Shown in pieces: positions 29,223 through 37,618 of a DNA stretch of 64,000 nt. Numbering within the stretch: the stretch's first letter is position 1; every line of letters starts with the position of its first letter. Both the position numbers and the translations under genes were made by a program. This stretch comes from Cytophaga sp. FL35 (GTDB taxonomy: Bacteria; Bacteroidota; Bacteroidia; Flavobacteriales; Flavobacteriaceae). Under the pieces are notes generated by a model. That model did not search any database. It saw nothing but the letters and a program-made list of their open reading frames with translations, and was not told the DNA's origin. The DNA is taken from the NCBI RefSeq assembly GCF_014349235.1, contig NZ_JACSOH010000010.1, positions 62,001 to 126,000 on the forward strand, read 5' to 3'.

Positions 29223-29228
29223 AATTTT

Positions 29229-30689
29229 TTACTTTAGGTTTTTCATAATTAAATCGGAAACTAGTTTTCCTGAAATCAAAGCGGGCGGGACCCCTGGGCC
29301 GGGTACCGTTAGTTGTCCGGTAAAGAATAAGTTCTTTACCTTACTGCTCATAAGTTTAGGGCGTAAAAAAGCGGTTTGTGTAAGTGTGTTGGCCATACCG
29401 TAGGCATTGCCTTTATAGGAATTATATTCGCCTATAAAATCATTGACGCAAAAAGACCTCTTGAAAAGAATATTTCCTTTAACGCTCTGGCCAGTAATTC
29501 TTTCAAAACGGTCTATCACAATATCATAGTACTGGTCTCTTAATTCTGCACTATCTTCTAATCCTGGGGCTATTGGAATAAGAAAGAAACCTGTTTCACA
29601 ACCTTCTGGTGCCATTGATTGGTCCGTTACGGAAGGAAAGTTGGCATAAAATAATGGGTCTTGGGGCCAAGAAGGATTATCGTAAATCTCTTTTGCATGC
29701 TTCTCAAAATCAGTATCAAAGAAAAGATTGTGATGCTCAACATTGCTAAGCTTTTTATTAAAACCGATATAAAAAAGTAGGGATGAGGGTGCAAATACCT
29801 TGTCTTTCCAATACGCTTCTGAATACTGTCTTTCCTTGGGATCTAAAAGACTTTCAGAGTGATGGTAGTCTGCTCCACTTAAAACGGCATCCGCCACAAT
29901 TTGGTTTCCGTTGATAACTATACCGTTGGTAACACCATTGATAGTTGTAATTTTTTCAACCGGACTATCCGTATGTATTTCCACACCCAATTCTTTGGCC
30001 AAATTATGCATGGCCCTTATTATTTCATACATTCCGCCTTTTGGATGCCAAGTGCCTAAACCAAAATCGGCATAATTCATAAAGCTGTAAAATGAAGGAG
30101 TCTGACTTGGTTTAGCTCCTAAAAACAGCACTGGAAACTCCAATGTGGAGACCAATTTTGGGTTTTTAAATTTCTTTCTAACCTCTCCGCTAATCGTTTT
30201 AAAGAACTGATCTACTCGCATGATAGTTTCAGGGGTAACCAATTCTAGAGGGGAGAGGCCGGGTCTGAGCACTACCTTGTTAATAGCTATATCATAATTG
30301 GTTTCCGCTTTTGAGATAAATTTCTTGAGATGAACAGAACTTCCCGGTTCTATGCGTTCAAATTCTACACAAATTTTATCCAAAGAATCACCGATGGTCA
30401 GTTGCTCATCGGTAAAGAATATTTTGTAAGCAGGATCAAGTTTGTCCAAATGATAGTAATCGGATGTTTTTTTGTCAAAATCGGAAAAGAATTTATCAAA
30501 AATATCTGGCATCCAATACCAACTAGGCCCCATGTCAAAAGTAAATCCAGATTCTTTAAACTGTCTAGCTCTACCGCCTACAGTAGGATTTTTTTCGTAG
30601 ATAGCAACTTCAAAACCGGCCTTTGCCAAATAACAAGATGCGGAAAGCGAAGAAAAACCTGAACCTATGACGATTATTTTTTTTGACAT
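29229..30689 (-). CDS. crtI: Phytoene desaturase CrtI
   Basis: FAD-dependent desaturase that takes phytoene to lycopene. The product of about 486 residues has the dinucleotide-binding IVIGSGFSSLSASCYLAKAG and GGRARQFKESGF at the N-terminus and the family C-terminus GQLTVPGPGVPPALISGKLV. The ATG at 30689 (MSKKIIVIG) is chosen since it begins seven bases after the regulator's stop codon and fits the family; an in-frame ATG at 30722 adds 11 unlikely residues. It is the first biosynthetic gene of the operon. Confidence 0.95.
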   Translation of the reverse strand: MSKKIIVIGSGFSSLSASCYLAKAGFEVAIYEKNPTVGGRARQFKESGFTFDMGPSWYWMPDIFDKFFSDFDKKTSDYYHLDKLDPAYKIFFTDEQLTIGDSLDKICVEFERIEPGSSVHLKKFISKAETNYDIAINKVVLRPGLSPLELVTPETIMRVDQFFKTISGEVRKKFKNPKLVSTLEFPVLFLGAKPSQTPSFYSFMNYADFGLGTWHPKGGMYEIIRAMHNLAKELGVEIHTDSPVEKITTINGVTNGIVINGNQIVADAVLSGADYHHSESLLDPKERQYSEAYWKDKVFAPSSLLFYIGFNKKLSNVEHHNLFFDTDFEKHAKEIYDNPSWPQDPLFYANFPSVTDQSMAPEGCETGFFLIPIAPGLEDSAELRDQYYDIVIDRFERITGQSVKGNILFKRSFCVNDFIGEYNSYKGNAYGMANTLTQTAFLRPKLMSSKVKNLFFTGQLTVPGPGVPPALISGKLVSDLIMKNLK

Positions 30690-30696
30690 TGTAAAA

Positions 30697-31596
30697 TTAT
30701 AGTTGATTGACCACTTCATCAATTGAGGTGAAGGTGCTCACAAATTCTGGTAATTGTTTGTTCTTTAGATATTGAACCTGATGCCCTAAAAGCCACAGTT
30801 TAGGGTTTTCAAATTTGCTGGCAAATGCTTGAAAGTCCTCAATATATTTTTCTATATAATCTTTGGTAGGAACTACGGTAAAGTAGGATAAGAAATGTAC
30901 ACCGTTAAAATATTTTAATACCTCGTTCAAATTATCCATTGGTACGGACTGCCCTAAATAAATTGACCTATAACCTCTTCTAATAATCTCGTAATTTAGG
31001 TAAAGAAGACCTATCTCATGTATTTCGTTATCTGGCAGGTAAGGAACGAATACTTTGTCATTTCGTTGAGGTTCCAAAGTTTGAAAAGCCTCGGTATTCA
31101 CCACTATTTTTTGTTTTACCAAATTGGTAATAAAGTGTTCATGGGCAGGGGAGATGGTATCCGTTTGCCATAAAACACCCATTTCGTTCAAAAGTGGAAT
31201 AAAAACGTCCTTAAATATTTCATGAAAACTCTTTTCTTTACTTAACTCATTAAAGGTTTTCATAAAAAGCGCTTGGTCAAAGTGAAGCATGGATAGCTTA
31301 AAGGCGTTAATGCTATGACTTTTTACGCTGTTTGATGCCACCATTTCCCTCACCATATCAGGTATGTTCTGCTCAGGAATTTTTGCAATTTTAGAAATCT
31401 TATGGCCGTGGTTATAAAGCAGGGTAATGTTCAGTAGTTTTTGAAGGCTACTTAAAGAATAGGTTCTTATGTTGGTGCTCGTTCTTTCTGGGGATAGAAG
31501 TTCATATCTTTTTTCCCATATTCTGATGGTGTGTGCTTTTATACCCGAAAGGTTTTCAAGATCTCGTATGCTGAACCGTTTCTTTATGTTGTTCAT
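30697..31596 (-). CDS. MerR-family regulator with B12-binding domain (CarH/LitR-like)
   Basis: Regulator of 299 residues at the head of the carotenoid operon. Residues about 8-75 are a MerR helix-turn-helix (FSIRDLENLSGIKAHTIRIWEKR). The rest resembles a cobalamin-binding module. It retains the CarH upper-ligand motif W-x9-E-H (W143, E153, H154) and a lower-ligand motif E-x-H-x-x-G (E191, H193, G196, in place of DxHxxG). These features suggest that it binds adenosylcobalamin and responds to light, derepressing crt genes. The SxL and GG parts of the canonical module are less clear, so B12 binding is inferred, not shown. Confidence 0.85.
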   Translation of the reverse strand: MNNIKKRFSIRDLENLSGIKAHTIRIWEKRYELLSPERTSTNIRTYSLSSLQKLLNITLLYNHGHKISKIAKIPEQNIPDMVREMVASNSVKSHSINAFKLSMLHFDQALFMKTFNELSKEKSFHEIFKDVFIPLLNEMGVLWQTDTISPAHEHFITNLVKQKIVVNTEAFQTLEPQRNDKVFVPYLPDNEIHEIGLLYLNYEIIRRGYRSIYLGQSVPMDNLNEVLKYFNGVHFLSYFTVVPTKDYIEKYIEDFQAFASKFENPKLWLLGHQVQYLKNKQLPEFVSTFTSIDEVVNQL

Positions 31597-31617
31597 CTTT
31601 TAATAAATATTGTTAAA

Positions 31618-31646
31618 CAAATTTATAAATTAATCTGAATGTACAA
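31618..31646 (-). promoter_or_regulatory. Promoter of the carotenoid operon
   Basis: Reading the minus strand: TTG (31646-31644), 18 bases, then TAAATTTG (31625-31618), a match to TTG-N17-23-TAnnTTTG. The transcript would start about 15 bases before the regulator's ATG at 31596. Confidence 0.55.
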
Positions 31647-31723
31647 CCCTCTAATTTGCAGGATTTCTTAAAAGATAGTTAAAAAAAGAAACGGATTATC
31701 GAAATGAGTTAAAAAAAGATATG

Positions 31724-31760
31724 AAAAAAGCCATCTTTGATTCATTAAAGATGGCTTTTT
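31724..31760 (-). terminator. Terminator of the tRNA-Leu gene
   Basis: Stem with 14 paired bases (31725-31738 with 31747-31760) and an 8-nt loop, followed on the minus strand by T residues. It starts two bases from the end of the tRNA. Confidence 0.85.
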
Positions 31761-31761
31761 G

Positions 31762-31845
31762 TGCGCACGAGAAGACTCGAACTTCCACGACCTAATGGTC
31801 ACCAGCCCCTCAAGCTGGCGCGTCTACCAATTCCGCCACGTGCGC
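31762..31845 (-). tRNA. tRNA-Leu (anticodon GAG)
   Basis: The minus strand folds into a class II tRNA of 84 nt. The acceptor stem pairs GCGCACG with CGTGCGC. The D-arm region reads GCGGAATTGGTAGACGC, and the anticodon arm is CCAGC-TTGAGGG-GCTGG with GAG as anticodon. A long variable arm follows (TGACCATTAGGTCG) and the T-arm is GGAAGTTCGAGTCTTC. CCA is not encoded. The gene lies between the crt operon and the envelope-polysaccharide locus. Confidence 0.95.
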
Positions 31846-31941
31846 AGAAAATAAATGGCTACGGCAATTATTGCTTTTGGCCTGCAAATATCATCAAAAT
31901 AGATTTTCTATGAAAGTTTAAATTCTCTAAAATTCTAGAAT

Positions 31942-31983
31942 AAAAAAGGAAGTTAACTTCAAAGTATTTTGAAGTTAACTTCC
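31942..31983 (-). terminator. Intrinsic terminator of the receiver-GT2 gene
   Basis: Perfect 16-bp inverted repeat (31948-31963 and 31968-31983) with a GTAT loop, with a T-run on the minus strand (31942-31947). Confidence 0.88.
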
Positions 31984-32005
31984 CGAATTCTCGAAAATTA
32001 TGGTT

Positions 32006-33145
32006 TTATCGATACTTGATAGCAATTTGTGCTAATTGGCCAACTATCTTGACAGAGTCTTTCATGGAAAGTTTGGAACCATCTGCGTGGATCCAACGCT
32101 TTAATGGCTGCTCACAGATTAATCTTTTTGCTTCTTCTTTACCGTAGAACCTGCGCATTCTCATAAATATTTCTACATCAAACAACCATTTGGTAACAAA
32201 TTTCTTTTGGAACATATGTGTGACTATCTCACGATCCATAATTTTAGCTCCGCATTGGGTATCTTTAAACGGCATGCCTAAAATTTTTTGGATGATCATA
32301 TTAATGGTCATGCTTATTATTTTTCGGGCAGATTCCTTTGTTATATTTGCTCCCATTCTGCTTATACGGCTTCCACTAACTATTTTAAAGTTGGAATTCT
32401 CCAAGGTTTTTACCAAGTCATCAAAATCCCTGAAATCCGTAGATAGGTCAGCATCCAAATAACCAATATAATCCAATTGTTCATCTTTTACCATATGAAG
32501 GACGCCTTGTCTTACAGCCTCGGCTTTTCCTCCATTTTTCTCACAATTGTAGACGCTTATATTACTAGGATTTTCTTTTTGAAGTTCTTGTAGAACACTT
32601 AAGGTATTATCAGTACTACCATCGTTCACGAAGCATAAATGATATCCTAGGTTCTGATGGGCAAATTTTTTGAATTCCTCCCCAGAAAGTCTTTCTTCCT
32701 CATTATAACAGGGAATAACCACTCCCACACAATGCTTTTGTAACATTTGTGTATCTGCTGAAATCTTTGAATTAGGGGTAACCTCAGGAGCTCCAATGAT
32801 ACGTTTAATCCTTGCGGACATTTCATCCAGACTCACGGGTTTTTTCATGTAATCATCGATTCCCAAATCAAAACCGTCTACAATAACCTTTTCATCGGTA
32901 TTGCCGGACATAATGATAATTGGGGTTTGGGATTTTTTGGTCTGTCTTATGTGTTGTACTACCCCCAAACCTGACATTCCGGGCATATTTATATCCACCA
33001 ATACCAAGTCCGGTTCCAAGGAGTCGAATAATTCTATGCCTTTTTCTCCATTATCTGCAACTTCTACGTCATAACCTATCTCGGTCAATCTTTTCTTAAC
33101 CGACATCAATATCAGTTGCTGGTCATCAATAGCTAGTACTTTCAT
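32006..33145 (-). CDS. Receiver domain fused to a GT2 glycosyltransferase
   Basis: Fusion of 379 residues. Residues 1-115 are a complete receiver domain: the acid pocket D7-D8, phospho-acceptor D51 in VLVDINMPGMSG, S80 and K102 in MKKPVS. Residues about 138-375 are a GT2 enzyme with VVIPCYNEEE, FVNDGSTDNT, the DxD motif at D230-D232 (GYLDADLSTD) and the ending WIHADGSKLSMKDS, all close to polyprenyl-phosphate glucosyl/mannosyltransferases (DPM1/ALG5-like). No membrane helix is visible. Phosphorylation may switch sugar transfer on or off. It is divergent from the GT-C-like gene and has its own terminator. Confidence 0.92.
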   Translation of the reverse strand: MKVLAIDDQQLILMSVKKRLTEIGYDVEVADNGEKGIELFDSLEPDLVLVDINMPGMSGLGVVQHIRQTKKSQTPIIIMSGNTDEKVIVDGFDLGIDDYMKKPVSLDEMSARIKRIIGAPEVTPNSKISADTQMLQKHCVGVVIPCYNEEERLSGEEFKKFAHQNLGYHLCFVNDGSTDNTLSVLQELQKENPSNISVYNCEKNGGKAEAVRQGVLHMVKDEQLDYIGYLDADLSTDFRDFDDLVKTLENSNFKIVSGSRISRMGANITKESARKIISMTINMIIQKILGMPFKDTQCGAKIMDREIVTHMFQKKFVTKWLFDVEIFMRMRRFYGKEEAKRLICEQPLKRWIHADGSKLSMKDSVKIVGQLAQIAIKYR

Positions 33146-33285
33146 AATTTAAAAGTTTGGGACCTACGTATTCTTTTCGGTGAATCATTTGTTTTGCGAT
33201 ATCACTAGAAAAGGTCAATTTTACAAGTGTATAACAATAATTTCATCTAATTATTGTTGTTATTTCTTACAATTATGCATTTTTA

Positions 33286-36200
33286 ATGAAGGGAACAAAC
33301 GTATTATTGGTGGTAGCCTTATTTATAGGGCTTGCATTCCATGGGTCCAGTATATTTTTCACGCTGGAATATACCTATGACGCTTTAATACACCTGTTTT
33401 TTGCTGACCATTATGCCAACAGTTGGTTTGAACCTTGGGATTATCGCTGGTATACGGGATTTACGGTTCAAGGATATCCACCTTTGGTGCATCAATTAAT
33501 AGGCATTCTTTCCTATATTGGTGGATTAAAATTTGGGCTTTTTACCGTTGGGTTATTGGCCATTTTGTTGTATGTAACCGGTGCATATAGGTTTGGACTT
33601 TTAATGACCGGTGATAAAAAAGTTGCTGGATATACGGCCATTTTAGCGGTTTTTTCCTCTACTTTTATTGAAACCCTACATATTTTTGGACAACTTCCTA
33701 GTATTTCGGCATTATCCATATTAATGCATTCCCTTACAGAAATTTACCTCTGGCTTAAGACAGGAAAGCGTGTTTATCTTTTTACAAGTCTATCCTTAAT
33801 TGCTGTAACGGTTACCTCGCATCATGTAACCCCTATTTTTGGAATGGTCTTTTTCATATTTCCATTGATAGGAATGGTTGTTATGGATGTATCCAGAGAT
33901 AAAGTTAATTCTTACAAGGAATTAAGGTTCAAAGTGTTTTGGAGTTCCTTTAGACAGCTTTTTTGGAGAATAGTAAGTTTTGGGTTCTTTTCGTTGATTC
34001 TTATTGTTACATGTATTTTGCCCTATTGGATCAACTCCAAAAAGAATCCTATCACCCAAGTTCCTATACCCCATGGTTCTAGGGATAATTTTTTGGAAGT
34101 AACCTCTTCGGGTTTGGTCTTTTTTATGATTCCTTGGGGAATCTTACTTTTTCTCATTCCCTATCTTTTTTATCGGTTTTATAGCAAGCGCTATTTGTTT
34201 TTTGGATTATCAATGACCATGCTCACTATTTTGGGAACAGGGGGAACAACGCCTGTTCCTTTAATGCTCCTTGGAGAGACGGCCTTTAATATCCTAACAT
34301 TGGATAGGTTTACTTTGTGGGCCACCATTATGGCGCTTCCTATTTTTGGAGAGTTTGCTTTTAGAATGGTAGAGGGCGATATAAAAGAAAAAATTCAGAG
34401 AAGGCTTGGTTCTGTTTACCACAGGATTCTAGGTGGTTTTATAGCTGGCGGTGTTCTTTTTATGGTCATTTTTACCATGAGTTTGGGGTATTTTAGACCA
34501 TCGCAACCGGCAAAAATCAAAATGCTGCCTATCGTAAATTTCTTGAATCAAGATCAGCACGATCGCTGGCGATACTTACCTTTAGGTTTTGGTGATCAAA
34601 TGGCTTGGTTGTCCGCACAGACGAAGGCAATGACGGTAGACGGAAATTATCATTCTGCAAGACGATTGCCCGAATTAACTACGAGGGCCATAGAAAGGTT
34701 GGAAAACTCTAAGTTCAGGGGGGTTGAGGGAATTGGTTCCTTACAACAATTTTTAACTGTACCCGAAAAATACAATCTCAAATACATCTTTAGCAACGAC
34801 AAATTTTATGATCCGTTGTTGTATTTCTGTGGTTGGCAACGGCTACAGCAATTGGAAAACGGGATTATGGTTTGGGAAAAATTAAATGTACCGCCTATGC
34901 CGGCCATACTTCCCAAAGACGATGTGCCAAAGTGGTCAAAAATAATGTGGGGGGTTATACCCATCTTAACTGTTCTGGTAGCTTTCTTTATCAACGTACA
35001 GATGTTATGGTACCGTGTCCTAAAATCAAAAAAGTTGCCCTTGCCAGATTATTTTAAGTACCGGGTGGCATATAATCGTTTTCCTGGTTTTATGATTGTT
35101 GTCAATCATATTTGGGCTGTAATTGTCTTGATTTGTTTGGCTTTTGGGATGTACAAGTTTTACATTCACAATGCGAGCCAGAGGTCTCCGGAAAATGTAC
35201 TTACAGCATATTATAACGCTCTGGATTTTAAGGAATTTGAAACCGCTCATTCCTTTTTGGATAAGGAGAGGGAAGTTCCCATTGCACAATATATGCTTGA
35301 AGTTTCAGTAACAGATGGCATTTTAAGTTCTTATGCCAAGCTGGATGCAATGGATATTACCATTTCCGAAGAAACAGAATTTGGAGCAAAGGCCATTGTG
35401 GACACGGATTGGGTGACCCCTTTAGAAAGAGTAAAGAAAATTTACTATCATGATTTGGTCAAAAGAAACGGCAATTGGTTTATTATGCCATCTTATTTAG
35501 ATACGGATATACCACCCGATCAACTTTTTAGCAGTAATGACACCAAGTTTTATAATCATGGTAGGCGTAGGGTAACTACCCAACAGACTTATCACGAAGA
35601 TGTGCTTAAACAACCAGTTTTGGAAGTGTTGACTGCAAAATTAGTTAAATATAATGGTCAATATTCCGTTATAGGAGAGATACAAAATGTGGATAATATT
35701 CCGGCAGATGTGGTTATTAAGGCCACTCTTTATAATGACGCCAACAAAGAATTGGCCAATTACGATGCCAAATATCACATGAAACACAAGTTAATGCCTA
35801 TGGAATCTACTTCGTTCAAAATAAATTTTGAAGGAATTGCCTGGTCGCAGACAAAAGATACCATACCTCCCACTTTTAATCCAGATGAGTTTACGCCGGT
35901 TGAATTGGAGGAGCAACCCACTAAATTTAATCTTCAGTGTGCGGGCAATGTAGCCAATACAGATCTTTATAAAGGATTAACAGTGCAATCACTACATATT
36001 GAGGAGCAACAAATTGATGGGGAACTCTATAATTCTGGAATTCAAGAGGTAACTATTCCATTATTATTGATTTCCTACTATGATGAGAATAAAGAACTAA
36101 TTTGGGTGGATCATCAATTTGTTAAGGATGGGGTTAGGGTACAAAGAAAACAGCCCTTTCATTATAATTTATTGAATGTAGATGATGTTAGTACGATTAA

Positions 36201-36372
36201 CAGTAGTCTCAAAAATTGTTTTGTAAATGGCTTGCCCAATGAATCTATAGCGGAGAAGGTAATTCCTGATAGGAACCAAACCCATCAATGGGACCAATTA
36301 CAACCCCTTAAAGGAAATAGTTTTGATTTTGTTAAACTAGAATTGAATAGTTATATCGGAAATCCGAAATAA
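33286..36372 (+). CDS. Large GT-C-like membrane protein with periplasmic C-terminus
   Basis: Membrane protein of 1028 residues. Residues 1 to about 420 contain about ten hydrophobic helices with a HLFFADHYANSWFEPWDYRW motif in the first loop and FTVQGYPPLVHQ, which resembles the family of membrane proteins related to 6-pyruvoyl-tetrahydropterin synthase (PF10131) and GT-C glycosyltransferases. Two further helices follow at about 555 and 605. The rest is soluble and looks periplasmic: an NTF2-like stretch (about 635-745) and a late part rich in FxLYD-type strands. It may use a polyprenyl-phosphate sugar made by the divergent GT2. Function is inferred. Confidence 0.7.
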   Translation: MKGTNVLLVVALFIGLAFHGSSIFFTLEYTYDALIHLFFADHYANSWFEPWDYRWYTGFTVQGYPPLVHQLIGILSYIGGLKFGLFTVGLLAILLYVTGAYRFGLLMTGDKKVAGYTAILAVFSSTFIETLHIFGQLPSISALSILMHSLTEIYLWLKTGKRVYLFTSLSLIAVTVTSHHVTPIFGMVFFIFPLIGMVVMDVSRDKVNSYKELRFKVFWSSFRQLFWRIVSFGFFSLILIVTCILPYWINSKKNPITQVPIPHGSRDNFLEVTSSGLVFFMIPWGILLFLIPYLFYRFYSKRYLFFGLSMTMLTILGTGGTTPVPLMLLGETAFNILTLDRFTLWATIMALPIFGEFAFRMVEGDIKEKIQRRLGSVYHRILGGFIAGGVLFMVIFTMSLGYFRPSQPAKIKMLPIVNFLNQDQHDRWRYLPLGFGDQMAWLSAQTKAMTVDGNYHSARRLPELTTRAIERLENSKFRGVEGIGSLQQFLTVPEKYNLKYIFSNDKFYDPLLYFCGWQRLQQLENGIMVWEKLNVPPMPAILPKDDVPKWSKIMWGVIPILTVLVAFFINVQMLWYRVLKSKKLPLPDYFKYRVAYNRFPGFMIVVNHIWAVIVLICLAFGMYKFYIHNASQRSPENVLTAYYNALDFKEFETAHSFLDKEREVPIAQYMLEVSVTDGILSSYAKLDAMDITISEETEFGAKAIVDTDWVTPLERVKKIYYHDLVKRNGNWFIMPSYLDTDIPPDQLFSSNDTKFYNHGRRRVTTQQTYHEDVLKQPVLEVLTAKLVKYNGQYSVIGEIQNVDNIPADVVIKATLYNDANKELANYDAKYHMKHKLMPMESTSFKINFEGIAWSQTKDTIPPTFNPDEFTPVELEEQPTKFNLQCAGNVANTDLYKGLTVQSLHIEEQQIDGELYNSGIQEVTIPLLLISYYDENKELIWVDHQFVKDGVRVQRKQPFHYNLLNVDDVSTINSSLKNCFVNGLPNESIAEKVIPDRNQTHQWDQLQPLKGNSFDFVKLELNSYIGNPK

Positions 36373-36376
36373 AAAC

Positions 36377-37618
36377 ATGTTGGGGCGCCATTTTTATATT
36401 ATCCTGTTTTTTTTGATTCTTTCTTGCAGAGGTGAGGAAAAAAAGACTATGGTATCTAAGGATATATATGTTGTTGGTCATGAGCAACCTTCATCCATTG
36501 TAGCTGGGGAAATTGCCAAATTTACTTTTGAGATTAAAGGAAAGGGTAATCCGTATTTATTAATACATCAGGGTTTAGGCCCAATTATTTTGCAGCCAAT
36601 GTTCCTTGACAACAAGTTGGTTTTTACTTTAAACAAAAAGGATACTAGGCAAGCAGGTTTATATGAATGGGAACTTATTAATAAATCACAAGCAGTGTTA
36701 AGTGGTAATTTAAAGGTGTTGCCCAAGCAAGAATTGACCACCAAAATAGAAACCTATTTTGGTCCTAGAAGTATTAGGGCCGGGGGAGATGATTTTTCCA
36801 TGTTATTTATGGTGCCAACAGACGTGTATGATAATCCTTTACCAGATGGAACATCTGTAATTATCAAAAGACAAATGGACAATGCTCAAGATAGCATACA
36901 GGGAGAGTTAAGAAATGGATATCTATGGCATAACCTGTTTAGCTCTGACCATGCCGGGAGAATGTTGGTGAGCGCCACTGTTAATCAAATAAGCTCCAAA
37001 GAACTGACCAGTATGATAGCACCATCCAATTCAGTTAATTTCAAGATTGATTACAAAAGAGTACATGATTATGCAGATGGTAATCAGGTAATAGAATTTA
37101 TAACAGATGAAATTCAAGATCGGTTTGGCAATACGGTTGCAGATGGCACATTGGTTAATTTTCAAGTTACCGATCAAGATGGGGCTAGATTGCTGACCGT
37201 GGGGTCTACCTTGGCAGGTGTAGCAACCGGTAAACTCTTGCACCCCACAAAAGCGAGTAATTGGAAGGTTACCGCATATGTTACGGGAGAATCAAAAAGC
37301 AATGAAACTCAAGTACAATTTAAATCAGCGGTGAAAGATTATGAAGTTTCTTTTTTGCATGATAACCGTTTGATTGAGGTAGGGCCCATTCATGGTTTTA
37401 TGGAGCAACTAGTTCCTGATGGGTTGTTGATTACGTTAAAGTTGTTTAATGATAAGGGTGAGTTGGTCGACACTAAATTAACCAACTCCAGCAAGGGCAA
37501 AGCCTCCTTTGAATTGGAAGAACTGTTTTATGAAAATGGGTTTTATACCATTAACCTGGAAACGGCCGGCTTACAAAAAGAATTTAAAGTAGCTTTAGGA
37601 ACTAATGAACTGGAATAG
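36377..37618 (+). CDS. Lipoprotein with bacterial Ig-like domains
   Basis: Lipoprotein of 413 residues; the signal is MLGRHFYIILFFLILSC with the lipobox Cys at residue 17. The mature part consists of beta-sandwich repeats. Two have a Big_1-like look: VYDNPLPDGTSVIIKRQ and DRFGNTVADGTLVNFQV, each followed by VxG/TxKxTAY strands. It starts four bases after the GT-C-like gene and overlaps the hydrolase by 14 bases, so all three are co-transcribed. It is presumably an envelope scaffold or binding protein; no catalytic motif is visible. Confidence 0.8.
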   Translation: MLGRHFYIILFFLILSCRGEEKKTMVSKDIYVVGHEQPSSIVAGEIAKFTFEIKGKGNPYLLIHQGLGPIILQPMFLDNKLVFTLNKKDTRQAGLYEWELINKSQAVLSGNLKVLPKQELTTKIETYFGPRSIRAGGDDFSMLFMVPTDVYDNPLPDGTSVIIKRQMDNAQDSIQGELRNGYLWHNLFSSDHAGRMLVSATVNQISSKELTSMIAPSNSVNFKIDYKRVHDYADGNQVIEFITDEIQDRFGNTVADGTLVNFQVTDQDGARLLTVGSTLAGVATGKLLHPTKASNWKVTAYVTGESKSNETQVQFKSAVKDYEVSFLHDNRLIEVGPIHGFMEQLVPDGLLITLKLFNDKGELVDTKLTNSSKGKASFELEELFYENGFYTINLETAGLQKEFKVALGTNELE

